A DNA stretch of 64,000 nucleotides from Desarmillaria ectypa (taxonomy: Eukaryota; Basidiomycota; Agaricomycetes; Agaricales; Physalacriaceae): contig JAUDYN010000001.1 of the NCBI GenBank assembly GCA_030407005.1, forward strand, positions 1,984,001 through 2,048,000, given 5' to 3'. The notes beneath the pieces are model-generated. The model searched no databases. It worked only from the letters and a program-made list of their open reading frames with translations, and had not been told where the DNA came from. Positions 36,260-47,867 of this stretch are shown here, piece after piece. A program made the translations under genes and the position numbers. The number at the start of each line of letters is the position of its first letter. Position 1 is the first letter of the stretch.

Positions 36260-37989
36260 TAAATTTTCGTGAACAGTGGACCAAGATGGAAGTTGATGAG
36301 TAAGATCTGAACCAGGCCCGAGGTCCGTCCGATCGCTAGAATATCCACGTGGCTGTGTCGTCGTCTACCTGGGGTCCTGTCCCATCGCTCATGGCTTAGC
36401 ATACGGTACCACCATCAGTGCCCCGGAAATATTGGGGCACGCGGCTACCTGGAGGAGGGGGGGTTACCATTTCACAGCATACTTCACACGAAATGGCCTG
36501 CGAAGCGCTAGTCTTTAATGTGATTCGACGTCGACGCGTCTGTGGCGTGAGTATTCAAGCAACGGATCACTTCATTAGTACTCATCAACATCTTTCCCAG
36601 CACAGTAGGCACACCGTGCAGAGATTTTGAGCGACACCATTGAACGCTACTTAGGCGGCTGGGAAGCTGACACAGGAGAGAATAGTGGACGTCGGCATCA
36701 GTTTTTTCTAGCATGTGACTGCTGGTCAAATTGAAGGCACTAGTCTGAGATGTTTCCCACTGGATCAATATGCTGCTTTGCCGGTACATTCTCGTGTTCA
36801 CAGAAGCTTTCTCTGGCCAGGGACCCAACTACCGTGTGTTGATGTTGCTCTAATGGGCAGCCGTGGTCATAACGGTGCGATGTCCGCCTCGTCTATCCCC
36901 CTGGTAAATGGAAGGGCTTGACTCCACGTATGAGCTACTTTGGGACATCTCCATGTGTTGCTAGGATCAATTCAGTTATCATTATGGGAAGATTGGGCCT
37001 ACCATCCAGTCACCAAATCGTCTACCAAATATTTCTGTGCCACTGGGCCTTAGGCTATCACTCACTGTGAATTTCAAAAGCTCACGCACCATAGATCTGG
37101 TCCAGAGAAATATCCCCACCCTGCTTCTTTGGGAATCCCAGGTGAAGCAATTATTTGTGCGTCCAAATTATCTGACAGATTTTGTGACCAGAAGGAGGTG
37201 GTGCTACTCTTCATTGAATGCGGCAACAATTCATTTCCACTACTAGACCTTCCACTCGTGCTTCCATGTCCGGAAGTATTCGTGCCGTTCTCCGGATGTG
37301 CTGACATTCCACAGTCACGGAGCTCGAAATTCATCACGCATGGATCCATCAAGAGTGTTCAACCTTGCCCATCAAAATAATTTATGGATACTATATGGAT
37401 CGATTGTGTCCAAGTTCTTAAAGTAGGTGGGATATTGCAAGATGGCCTTCGTCGTATTCCTGTACCACCGACCGTCGCAAGCAGGGTTTCATCTCCTCTC
37501 CCTACGACCATCTTCAGATGTGGCAGGGTAGTGAGATCTCCCGAACTCCTGTCTTGTGGCCCTGCAGGAGACATGCGGGACCGGCAGACGTCTCCAGCAA
37601 TTTATTTTCTTGTTTGCGTACTCCATTTCCTGATGTTCGTCGCTTTGTAATGGAAAAGATAACGATAGATTGAGCCTGAATAGTAGACACAAGAAAGCCA
37701 CACCATTTGCGAAGGTTGAAAGGAGGTACAAGCCGTTAGTAGGAGAGATCCACCCCTGTGAATACTTGTTATTATGTACGGTAAACGCAGTGACACGCCC
37801 AGTCGATCCTGATAATCCGTCTAACGAGTGACCGAGGAACCAAAGGTCACCAGGTGTGAGAACCTGAGAGTGGTACTAAAAATTCCATAAGTCAAATCAC
37901 TGCGAGGATCAGAGGCCATATGTAGGACTAGAGCAACATGATAGTGATATATAGGACAGGACAGGGCTTCCTCGACGAGTACTGCGACG
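36260..37989. other. Gene-poor region, possible relic frames on the minus strand
   Basis: No gene is recognised. On the minus strand, open but mutually frame-shifted stretches occur at about 37919-37620 (including a segment reading GSTGRVTAFTVHNNKYSQG), 37574-37380 and 37352-37074. They look like an old gene or element but match nothing I can name. Confidence 0.3.
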
Positions 37990-39482
37990 CCCACTCACTC
38001 TGAATTCATGATTTAGGCTACCCTCCTAATATGGACAATTTCAGGCAGGCTGCACCCCGCTGATAACAGCCGCAGACAGCCCTTCCGGGACAATAAGGAC
38101 CAAAAAATACTGTGCGAAGCTTGGTGGTCGAGGTGGTCGATTTACTGCACAGCCACCATCAATCATTTTGTCAATGAGCTCTGATGAAGCAAATACCACG
38201 AGAGATCCTACCCACAATACGAAGCCACTCTCAATAAAATATTAATGGCGTGACCAACATTTAGATGCATGGGAAGATCGAGGGTGGATGGGTACCAAAA
38301 ACACAAGGGTGTTTCAAATCTGCGGCCGCCATCTTGAAGCAAAGAACGGGAAAAACCACCCTGATTGTAGTACCGAAAGATAAGCATAACTCACGGAGAT
38401 AGAAGGGCTAATAACCTAGCAAAGATGGGAGCTGAACAGATGATACATAGCAGTGACACCGAGATCACTGATCACTGAGATTGAAGATGCGGCAACTGGC
38501 AACAACGTAGATGGTGCTAAGCTCACCGCGATAACGCAGGCGCTAGTGTACCAAGAGATAAAACAAAGGAAGAAGCCCTAACCACGGCAGTTTACACAGA
38601 GAAACATGAAATTATTACCACGGCAAGATGTGGAAGACATCAGGACAGACCCACTTACTGACGACCAAATATGGCTAGCGATCCGAAAAAAGGATATCAC
38701 CAGAACGACCCGCAGCTTCCTATGGATGGCCATACATAACACATACAAGTTCGGAAAGTACTGGGAGAACATCCCAAACTATGAACACCGAGGAACATGT
38801 ACCACCTGCAACGCGGAAGACTCCTTGAGGCTAGAATGCAACATACCGGGACAGGAGATAATCTGGGAACTAGCCCAGAAACTATGGGAAAAGAAGCACC
38901 CGACATATCCTAGTATCGCATATAGTAAAATCCTGGGATGCAGCAATGCAGACTTCAAAGATGAGAAAGGAAATACCCTGCAAGGACTGTCAAGATTGTA
39001 CAGAATCTTGATAACAGAGTCTGTATACCTTATCTGGTATCTGCGCTGCGAATGAAAGATCGGACGGAATGACGGACAAGAAAGATGGCACACTGAACGG
39101 GAAATCCGAAATCTGTGGATAAAATAGATTAACACCAAGCTAAAACTGGATTGTGCCAATGCGAACCGCTATGGAAAGAAGGCGCCAAAAGCAGACACGG
39201 GGATACAAACGTGGCAAGGCACCTTACAGAACGAGGATGTTCTCCCGTATAAATGGATCCCGGAACCTGGGGTTTTAGTGGGTATAGGATCGCACAGCCG
39301 TCTACATGAACATGCTAACATTATCCGATCCGAGTCCCACACTACTGAAAATCATCGTACCTAAGTATATTTCCCCAGGGGTGGGTCCTCTTATGGCGGG
39401 GTGAAAATCCCTGCAACCTTAGCTGGTGGACGGGGTTGACGTGGTTAGTTACCGGTCGCCTAAAAGTTCTACAAAAAAAAAC
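37990..39482 (+). mobile_element. Decayed 3' end of a LINE (non-LTR) retrotransposon with poly(A) tail
   Basis: The longest frame (38606-39055) contains WENIPNYEHRGTCTTCNAED, LECNIPGQEIIWELAQKLWE and GLSRLYRILITESVYLIWYL. I recognise this as the segment after the RNase H domain in LINE-type elements of Agaricomycetes. It has a Cys pair (CTTC) from a zinc-knuckle-like motif. Upstream, in broken frames at about 38240-38600, RNase H-like pieces (DAWEDRGWMGTKN, GAKLTAITQALVYQEI) are still readable. Downstream, after stops at 39053 and 39124, the tail continues to about 39360 (TWQGTLQNEDVLPYKWIPEP). A run of nine A at 39473-39481 marks the probable 3' end. No reverse transcriptase or endonuclease remains, so this is a 5'-truncated, dead copy. 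The left border is uncertain. Confidence 0.75.
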
Positions 39483-39859
39483 ACTCATGATAATCTCGAA
39501 GCTTTTATTGCAATGTGCAGAGAAAACAGGTTTATACTTTAGTTTCTACAGTTCAGTCTGTTGGCTTCGGTAGGGCTTCATCAAATTGGTTTAGATGTCG
39601 ATATGACTTACAAACCGGGACATGATGACCTCCTAGCGCCCCCCTTTATCTCCGGCTTCACTTTGATGCGGAAAATCACCATAGTGAGCTTACTGGTGCC
39701 TGCTTGAGGCGGCCCAAATTTTGGCGGTCGATTTCAAAGTTATAGGAGGTCCGATCTTCGTTTCCGCACATTGAAACGACTCCTATCTTGGCTTCCTTAT
39801 ATTCATCCCTACCCGATGATTCTTTACACGCTGATTCCCAGCTCCCCCAACCTTTGAAT
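39483..39859. promoter_or_regulatory. Upstream region of the DUF6534 gene
   Basis: This 377-bp stretch lies between the retrotransposon poly(A) run and the next start codon and must hold that gene's promoter. No clear TATA box was picked out. Confidence 0.35.
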
Positions 39860-41229
39860 ATGGCAAATACAGCCGATGTGGCGTATGTTTGTTCTTTTTC
39901 TCTTTGGTTTCATGCTGAAAACCATGTATTTACAGTCATGGACCCATGCTCATCGGACTCATGTTCAACTTGCTTCTGCTGGGCGCGATTGTGACTCAGG
40001 TATACATCTATCTGACGACATATCAGAAGTACGTATCCTCTCACATGTTTTCGATTGGTTTTTGAGCTCGTGGCTCTTTAGACGGGATAAGATCTGGATG
40101 AAAACTCTCGTACGCGTACCTTTACAGCGGTCGTCGGGACCATAACACTCATTTGCCGTGTGGTCAGGTCCTCTTTTTATTCGTGGCCAACATAGCAAAC
40201 TCAGTCTTTCTCATGGCCGACACGTACATCGCGCTCATCAGACATTTCGGTTCGTCTCCACATCTCTAACTGTCCACACAAGCATTCAAACGGATTTCAG
40301 ACGACACTCCTTACCTAGCCAATGCAACGTGGCGTAAGCCCTTTTCCTTCCGAGATTTATCAGTAAATAAGCATTTCCATTTCCCACAGTCTTTGCCACC
40401 GATCCCACATTGACTGGTCTCATTTCTGCAACTGTGCAGCTGTTCTTTGCCTGGCGCGTTAAAGTTCTTACGTCGAATTGGTACCTTGCCACACTTGTTA
40501 CTGTGTTGGCACTCGCAGGCACCGGGGGCGCCATAGCCGCCACTGCCAAAATCCGCGTCATTCCCGCGTTTACGGACTTCCAACAATTCCAGTCTGTAGT
40601 TATCATCTGGCTCGTGGCATCATGCGTCGCCGACATCACCATTACAGTAATATTGGTGTCGTATTTGCGGCGGCATAAGACAGGCTTCCAAGGCTCAGAT
40701 GAACTCGTCGACAGGATCATCAGGGCGACAGTCCAGACCGGATTGATTACGAGTGTGGTTGCTATACTGGATCTGATTCTATTCCTCGTGAATTCATCGG
40801 GCTTGTGAGTGCTTCCCAATATCCATTCTCTCTTGCATCGACTCTTTGCTGTATAGGCACCTGATATTTAACTTTACCCTCGCAAAACTGTACACTAACA
40901 CCCTCATGAGCTCGCTCAACTCTCGTGCTGGATGGGCCTACTCAAATTCTAGTCCCGGATCTCACTCGCAGTCGGGTCTGGTCTCTACGACAGGTGCAAA
41001 CAGTTCAAGTCGAAGGAAAGGGACAGGTACGACGACGCGCCCAGAAGTATTCGTACACGTTGAGCAACATGAATTGGGAGATCCACGTCCTAGGAATGGA
41101 CCAGGCGGGGGAATAGGACCACCAAGGTTTGTTATAGATCCAATGAGTACCGATGAGGATCTGAGCAAGCGGAGAGAGGACGAATCGGATGTTTGGGAGA
41201 TGACGAAAACGACTGACAGAATTGTTTAG
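39860..41229 (+). CDS. DUF6534 seven-helix membrane protein
   Basis: This belongs to a large expanded family of mushroom-forming fungi with seven predicted transmembrane helices and no known function. The start MANTADVAHGPMLIGLMFN is joined across an intron at about 39883-39926. Helices can be followed through LLLLGAIVTQVYIYLTTYQK, FLFVANIANSVFLMADTYIA, GLISATVQLFFAWRV, YLATLVTVLALAGTGGAIA, VVIIWLVASCVADITITVIL and LITSVVAILDLILFLVN. The segment LHLIFNFTLAKLYTNTLMSS then leads into SLNSRAGWAY, a typical end of the conserved domain. A Ser/Thr-rich acidic cytosolic tail of about 110 residues completes the protein. At least five short introns interrupt it. It sits just after the retrotransposon relic. 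Confidence 0.85.
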
Positions 41230-42368
41230 TACCCACTATGGTAGTGTACAGAGTAACTTCTAATACTTACTCCAACATTCCCAACTATGTAATTTAGAAC
41301 CATAGTGACATTGCTGTATGTTTCTGAATGCCATAACTGACCACGAGCTTTTTCGCTCAGAGCATGCACTCCAAAAAGGTTCCTTGAGCTAATCGGAGCT
41401 TCGGGCCGTAACCCAACTCCGTGGATTCCTTTTCTGTGAAACGATTGAAGCTCAATCTCAGGTCTACTCTTGAGACGTCTGAATGAACTCGACGATGTCC
41501 AGTCGTTTTCGGTCTGCATCAGCAACAACCGAGATTAACATATAGTGAACGAGGTTCGGAGGGAGGTATTCCAGCTTTGTTACTCGCCGCTTTACACTGC
41601 TATCAACTATTACTGCTATGCTATGCCCTGCGGTGCTCTCTCATGCTTCACATTGGATTTTAATAGGCTGTAGGTGCGAGGACACGAGGACGCCACTGTC
41701 ATTTTCTGTCTTCGGAATTCCGGAATCTCGGTCAAGTTTGATTTGCGATAGCCACCCAACCTACTCGCCACTTATCTTGCAGAAAGTGCGTTCAGCTAGC
41801 TACCCTGAAACCCAAGGGGGGTCGCACCTGTCCTCGTTAAGTACTTGGCTTGCTCCGAACTTGGCTGCACGGGTATCTGTACAATCCTCAATTAGTTCTT
41901 TCAACCGCAAATGTCCTGAATTTGTCTGAAAGCCCTGAAGAGAAGCCCATGACATCTTGATGCGTAGCGTTATTGCTCTGGTCTCATCAGCCCAGAGTCC
42001 CGAATGCGCAAACATTTGGCAGGAGTTCTCAGTCGGGTTCTCGGCATAACGGTTCACGGAAGAAATCAAAATAAGTTCACGGCGCGGGTAGACTGTCACT
42101 TTGTCCCCTTGTAGGCTCATCTGTGCTTTGTGCGTTGCCACATAGCAACGAGGGTATCGATAAAAGGATTCATTGTTTTTGCCTTCTACTCTCTTCCCTC
42201 TACAAGACAGGACTGCTGATAGAAGATGGGTTCTCTTTATTTCAGTGCCTGAAGGATCCCCTTCTTCTCTGTGTTATAATTCGCTGTTCCTATCTGAATG
42301 ACCCCACTGATCGCCATATAATAACGAATACCCTCGGGCGTTGTATTCCCACCTTGCTCCGACGCTCC
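41230..42368. other. Intergenic, 1.1 kb
   Basis: A 113-codon ATG-started frame on the minus strand (42141-41800) matches nothing I know, and an in-frame extension upstream of the next plus-strand gene looks like 5' leader. No other feature seen. Confidence 0.35.
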
Positions 42369-43364
42369 ATGGCATCTGCTAGCGGTTCAGTCCGCTCTTC
42401 GCCACGCCGGCCACACTCTCCTGTCTCCATGTTTGCTCTCGCTGACAATGGTTCACCCAAGCAACCTAAACCACTAGCCAAAATTGAGAAGAAAACAAAG
42501 TCCCCATCGACGCCCTCCGGTAATTCAGATGCCGGCTCAGTCCAATCAGCAGTTCCATCCCTCTCAACGACGGCAAGTATTTCACCTACTAAATCCATAT
42601 CCTCCATTCTCTGGCGCGGTCTTCGATGTATCCGACGGAAGAAATCACCATCATCCTCACGGCCTCAAGAAGGTGTCTTCACTAGCAGAGGTTATGCATC
42701 TTACGCCGACAAAGCTACGCAGACGCCGGTGGATGGTGTACGGGCAGAACTTGAGCTTCAAGTCTCCATTACCACACCTCCCCAGGGGCAAACCCCAGAA
42801 CCGTGGTTAGCCCACGCGCCATCATCCATAAACCTACGCCCCTCTAAACGGAGTCCGAGTATGTCGTCGCTTGCGTCTAGAAATACCCACGACAACATCC
42901 GTCGCTCTATATCAGAAGTCCCTCCCCGACATCTTCTACCACCAGACGCTCCATTTAACCAATACTCTGTGCTCCATCCCATCCCTACCACCAAGGTCGT
43001 CAGACCCTCATCACCGAAATCACCAGTTGCTCCATCACAAGCCACCATTTCATTCAGTCTCCCCTCTACGCCCTCTCGTAAGAGAGAGGTTGATATTGAC
43101 GTCACTATCCCCGAGGCTACTTTCAGTGTGAAGCCTAGGCGACCAGGAAAAATGAAGCGGCCAAAGACTGCGCCTCAGCAGCGTTCTTTGGAGGACACGC
43201 ATCTATTCTTCTCCCGTCGTCCAGATACCTCCCTTATCAGGAGTACGGTCTACTTTGACGAAATGGATTTGAAGACTATAAAGGAGAGAAGAGAAGATTG
43301 GATTGGGGAGTGGAATACGCATGACATGCAGGAGGTCATGAGGAAGTTGAGAGATTTACGGTAA
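42369..43364 (+). CDS. Ser/Pro-rich basidiomycete protein of unknown function
   Basis: A single exon of 331 codons from the ATG at 42369. The product is rich in Ser, Pro, Arg and Lys and looks largely disordered. It opens MASASGSVRSSPRRPHSPVS and has several SP and SPxK/R sites that could be phosphorylated by proline-directed kinases. The last 60 residues are more ordered and charged (DEMDLKTIKERREDWIGEW, then MQEVMRKLRDLR) and may form helices. No domain is recognised and no signal peptide or membrane segment is seen. The frame extends upstream to 42123, but that part has a different, hydrophobic composition and is more likely leader sequence. The length and codon regularity support a real gene. 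Confidence 0.65.
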   Translation: MASASGSVRSSPRRPHSPVSMFALADNGSPKQPKPLAKIEKKTKSPSTPSGNSDAGSVQSAVPSLSTTASISPTKSISSILWRGLRCIRRKKSPSSSRPQEGVFTSRGYASYADKATQTPVDGVRAELELQVSITTPPQGQTPEPWLAHAPSSINLRPSKRSPSMSSLASRNTHDNIRRSISEVPPRHLLPPDAPFNQYSVLHPIPTTKVVRPSSPKSPVAPSQATISFSLPSTPSRKREVDIDVTIPEATFSVKPRRPGKMKRPKTAPQQRSLEDTHLFFSRRPDTSLIRSTVYFDEMDLKTIKERREDWIGEWNTHDMQEVMRKLRDLR

Positions 43365-43637
43365 ATGGACGGTTTCAATCGTTTCAACTTGACCAATTTC
43401 GTTGGAAATATTTACGCTTCGAAGATGCCGCTGGCGGTCTGACGCCTGGGTGGCTACCAGTTTGGCAAAACCCAAAATGACTATTTGCTGTTACTTAAAA
43501 TTTGACAGTCGCTTTGATAACTTAATATCTTGCCATCCTTTCCTATAGTATTTGATTAGGTGTGTAGGTGAACGGCTATATATAATACAACATATCTTAA
43601 AAAACTATAAGTGTGTCAAGATCAACCCTCTCTTCTG

Positions 43638-45706
43638 TTATCGCTTCACCTCGCTCCACAAAGGTGTCAGTGCCTGCGCCACAGTATTCGCGGCTGAGGG
43701 TATGGAATCAACACAGAGAAAGCAGTAGAAACAAGTACACTGACCAACTTCCATGCACGACCTCGCAACGTCGTCCACGATACTGTTGAGTGCACCTCTA
43801 GACCGCCACCTATCGGGATGAAATCGTCGATGACTCTTCTCAACGAATTCTCTAAATTCTGCCAGTCGCATGGTCTTCCTTGCCTCGGCAAAGAATGTCT
43901 CCACACTGCCCCAATCGATGTCCTCGGTAGACAAGCTACTGGGTCTCTTTAGCACTGGCCAAGGGACTTTTCTAAACTCGAGGGGATTTGCAGAAAATTT
44001 TATCACGTCAAAGAGTTCGCTGTACTCTTTGTAACGAGCAATAGCACGGGCGTCCGTCCAATGTCCTGTGTTCCACCTAGCTTCACGCTGCTGCCACGCG
44101 TATTCCAGTTGCTCGGCCGCCTCATGTTCCCTCCTTGCAGAATCCTCGCGTGCATGAGCTTCAGCCTCTCGCATGCGTGCTTTCTCTGCCCGCTGTTCTG
44201 CTATGCGGCTCTCTTCAGCCTGTCGCCTAGCTTCCACTTTAGCCCGGTGTGCCTCTGCCTCGGCTTGTTCCCGAAGCTTTCGCGCCGAGGCAGCAGCTTC
44301 CCATAACGGTCTGTCAGCTTCCAGGTCTGCCAACTTTGCACGCGACGCTGCGATGGAGGCTTCCCTCTCAGCGCGTTCGTCTCGTTCCTCGTATGAATTG
44401 CCTTCTTCTTGTACGTCTTCGGGCTCTTCTTCGACTGTTTCTGGATAAGTTTCTGGATAACCATGACGCTCTACCAAGACTATTAGACGCGGTCTATAGG
44501 GTATCTGTATGCATACCTGGAGATAAAGATGCCTGCTTCCGTGCAAGTTCATCATAGATATCTGGCATAAGTTCACTCTGCCACCGTTGGTTATGCTGAC
44601 GCATTTGCGCCCGTATTTTCTCTTCCTTTCGCCTTTGCCGCGTTGTTCTATTGTGATCGAGGTGCCGCCTAGCTTCAGCAGGAGAAACAGTACGATTTCG
44701 CTTTGTCCACGAAACGTGCTCATAAGTTGCTGTTTGGCGTCGTGCTTGCTCTGGGGATTCAGAGTAGTCGGGATCAGGAGGCGTTGTCAACGACTCGAAT
44801 ACATTGTGAACTGTCCATGCATGGTCAACAAGAGCATTCTTAAACTGGAAGTGCATGTTTTACCTTTTCTCTTGACCTTCGAAATCGGAGTAGATGGTGC
44901 TGGAGCATACCCGGTGAAGTCGAAGGGAGGCTGTAGAGGTGATGATAGTTTCTCCTCTCGCCGAGAATTCCTATCTCGACGATCGTTTCTTTTGTTCAGC
45001 ATTTCTTCCCGTCGCGGGACTGCAGATTTGGCTCGTCGAGGGGGAGGAAGTGGCTCATCGTCAATAATCATGTCTTCAACCTCGTCCTCTTCTTCGGAAA
45101 GAAGAGCATCGTCCGTAGTTCTTGGGTGATTTGAGGGCGGGGGCGCGTTGTCAAGGGCGGGAGAAAGGTGGCGTTTACTGTTGGGCAAGTGCGATGGAGG
45201 TGGAGGCTTTGGGGGCGCGATAGAAATGATCGTGTAAGCAGGTGGTAGACATACTCGGCATTCGTAGAAAGTATCCAGCTTGTAAATGTCCCACTGATCC
45301 TGGCTCAGCTGGACGAGTTCACTGTGAAAAAGTCAGACAGCGCAAGCGAAGTGGTATACCATTCGTTTACTCGCCCACACAGGTTCACTACGCGGGGCCA
45401 TGTTCCCTCATCTGACACTCCTTCATCCAAGTGTGCCCGGGGCACGAACCGCCAGAAGGACTCGCCGGAAGCGTTGGTCTCGATCACGACGCGTTTGGCA
45501 TTGTACAGTTCTTCATGCAAGGATAGCTTGCGAAAATCGGGGAGGTCCGCCTGGGATGTCGCAGCGCGAGGATTGAATGATGCGAATGAAATCTGAGACG
45601 TGGAATATCGCAAAAGTCGCTGTGGTTGAGTTGGGTCCAGGAGGCCTGGTCGGCAGCCGCTAAGGCTACGCGGCGACGACGGGGGCATGACTTGCTCCCT
45701 GACCAT
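43638..45706 (-). CDS. Coiled-coil protein with C-terminal J-like FHPDRW segment
   Basis: A multi-exon gene starting at 45706 (MVREQVMPPSS; a second Met at 45688 is possible). The N-terminal 130 residues contain a patch reading SGESFWRFVPRAHLDEGV. A Pro-rich and acidic stretch follows (SEEEDEVEDMIIDDEPLPPP). The middle is a long charged helix, strongly Glu/Arg/Ala (EAEAHRAKVEARRQAEESRI), predicted coiled coil. Near the C-terminus EFVEKSHRRFHPDRWRSRG, then ANTVAQALTPLW, resembles the end of NF-kappa-B inhibitor-like 1 proteins, where a J-domain-like HPD motif is found. The HPD tripeptide is present here. This likeness is my reading and suggests a possible chaperone partner, but no function can be assigned. 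Exons are joined by short introns near 45300, 44870, 44510 and 43720. Confidence 0.65.
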
Positions 45707-47867
45707 GGCGACGACGGCAGCTGTATATACAATGTGTCGTCACTGTTTTCGCGTCTTCAAGGTCTTGTATTGTTGTTACGCGATCGACAATTGGATTGAA
45801 ATTGAAGGCAAAGTTGCCGCACGTGCCTTTGACAAGAACAATAAAAGTAATTACAACAGATGCCCTATTCGGTGAACTTCTCATAGCCATATCATCAGGA
45901 ATAACACATTTGAAGCTTAGCTTGAAGCTTGAAGTCTAGAAGACCTGAAGTTGTCGCTCACTTTTCCCCTTTCAACGATCGCCAATATTTATCACGGACT
46001 GAGACGGCGAGGGGGAAAAATTGGACCAACGTTCGTGATTGATGAAGATTTCTTTAAGCGAAATACGGTGGAACGACGACTTCAGAGTACTAATAGAAAT
46101 ATGAGGGAGTGGAGCACGAGCTATGGTGTCTCAAGGTGAATAGCTCCCGTGGGAGCAAGTCCCACTCGGTCCGACCGGTCCGACATTCTACGGCCTTCAA
46201 GTTGCGAAGAACAGTTCATACTCAATAAGTAACACCAATTAGAAGGTGAATCTGTGCTTGGGAGACACCAAGGCAAGTACCGGCCTGACAAGATTATACA
46301 AGCAATCTGTCTGGATACCGTCTTATGTGCGACAGAACTTGTTACTGATGATATCAATCAATTTTAGCGGCAGTCCAGCCCTCCCCAGTTCTAAGCTTTA
46401 CAGCTTGAATCTTGTTCAACACTACCTTCGCTTTCTATCTTCTGGATACATACGTGCACACTGCAGGAATTTCCAAAAAGTGGACGAACGGATCTAGGCG
46501 ATCATGCCCATGGCCTCATTTTACTTCGTCGCTTCTTGGTCACAAAATCGAGTTCCATGCCTTTTCTTCCTTTTGCCTTCAGACGGTTGGGGCTATCTCT
46601 GACAGAATGTCGTATTCTAGGCCGTACCTCCGGCTCGTTTGAACCTGATGCCATATTGTTACTCCCCCTTCCCTGTATATTATACAAATTGTCGGTCTAC
46701 TGTAGGAACTCAAGAGCTCCGTTGGTGCTGCTCACAACGCTCAAGTACCACTGGATAATAGGCTGTCCTGACCGGAATTGATAGCCTAGGACCTCTGACT
46801 GGAGACGATCCGGTATCCTGGTTCGCCACTACCAGAAGTGTCCTCCGAAGGGGTTGCAGCAGTCGTCTGTCTGTTAATGAGCAATCTTCGAAGATCTTGG
46901 AGTGGGATCTCATCTCAACTTCAAATACCAGTGTTTTCTAGTGTCATAACAAGGCTTCCACTTGTCGAAGCATCTTGCTTTTTGCGCATGAACTCACATT
47001 CATGCTGACGGGAAATACTGGCCGTTGAAGTGCGAAGGGTCACATTTCTATCAACAGCCACTTGTCTTTCATCCTTATAGTTTCCAGTCATGCTGTATGT
47101 GATATTAACGTACCCTTCTCTGTAAGAAATCTGCCTCAGGTTCTCTTAAAAGCTCGCAATGTTTGAGACTAGAAGAGCTATAAGCCAACACCACGTAACC
47201 CTCTACCAATGCAACATATCTGTCTCTAGTAGGTTCGATTGGATCTTACTGACACGCCACTCCGATAACTATTTCTGGCCGCAGAGTACAGTCCGGGGAA
47301 CCACTCAATTCGAAGATGGATATCATGTCAGCGTCAAATCATGCTGTTGAACTTCTGCCGTGAACGTTCCGCCGAAGTGGTGCAATTATATACATTGGCG
47401 GTAGGTGCTCGATTTATGGAGACTGCTTAAGATATGTCGCGTCCCGTCCCGCTTCTGTATGGGCACTGAAGGATTTGGCAAGTAAGTATCGGGTGATTGC
47501 CATCGAGTCGCCTGTCTCAGCACTTCACCGTAGACGCTTGTTTTCAAGCGCCATCATTTGAAGAGTACTGAGTCCCTGTTCTATCAAGATGTAGAGGCAC
47601 GCCGCAAAATGGATCGATACCTTACGAATTGAATGTGAATGCGAATTGTGTGCGTGAGTGTCGGCACATCGGTCCGAGAAGTCACTTTTTTGGCTTCACG
47701 GCGTTCTGAGTCCTGACCGCTTGCCAGTCAGCATTGCAGGCGCTAATTTTCCATGCTCCTTCTCGTTATCGCTGTTTGAAACGCTCAAATTTCGGATTTA
47801 AAGGCGCCCCAAAGAGGTATAAATACCTCGATTTCACAGCGCCAATACTGACCTATTACAGCCCAGG
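45707..47867. other. Divergent intergenic region, 2.2 kb
   Basis: This lies between the coiled-coil gene and the RING gene, which diverge. No gene was recognised. Near 45911-45934 the heptamer TTGAAGC is repeated. A TATA box in a palindrome sits at the right end. Confidence 0.4.
47814..47829 (+). promoter_or_regulatory. TATA box inside a perfect palindrome
   Basis: GAGGTATAAATACCTC is a 7-bp inverted repeat around AA. It contains TATAAATA (47818-47825), about 43 nt upstream of the ATG at 47868, a usual distance for a core promoter with a short leader. Confidence 0.45.

Noticed and set aside
38606..39055. Frame as an intact host gene
   Set aside because: The sequence matches the post-RNase H part of a LINE, is followed by stops with continuing homology-like frames, and ends near a poly(A) run.
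41800..42141. 113-codon ATG-started frame on the minus strand as a gene
   Set aside because: No recognisable motif, no neighbouring exons and no other support; kept only as a note in the intergenic entry.
42123..42368. N-terminal extension of the Ser/Pro-rich protein
   Set aside because: Composition changes abruptly to hydrophobic/Cys-rich before the ATG at 42369; it is more likely the 5' leader.
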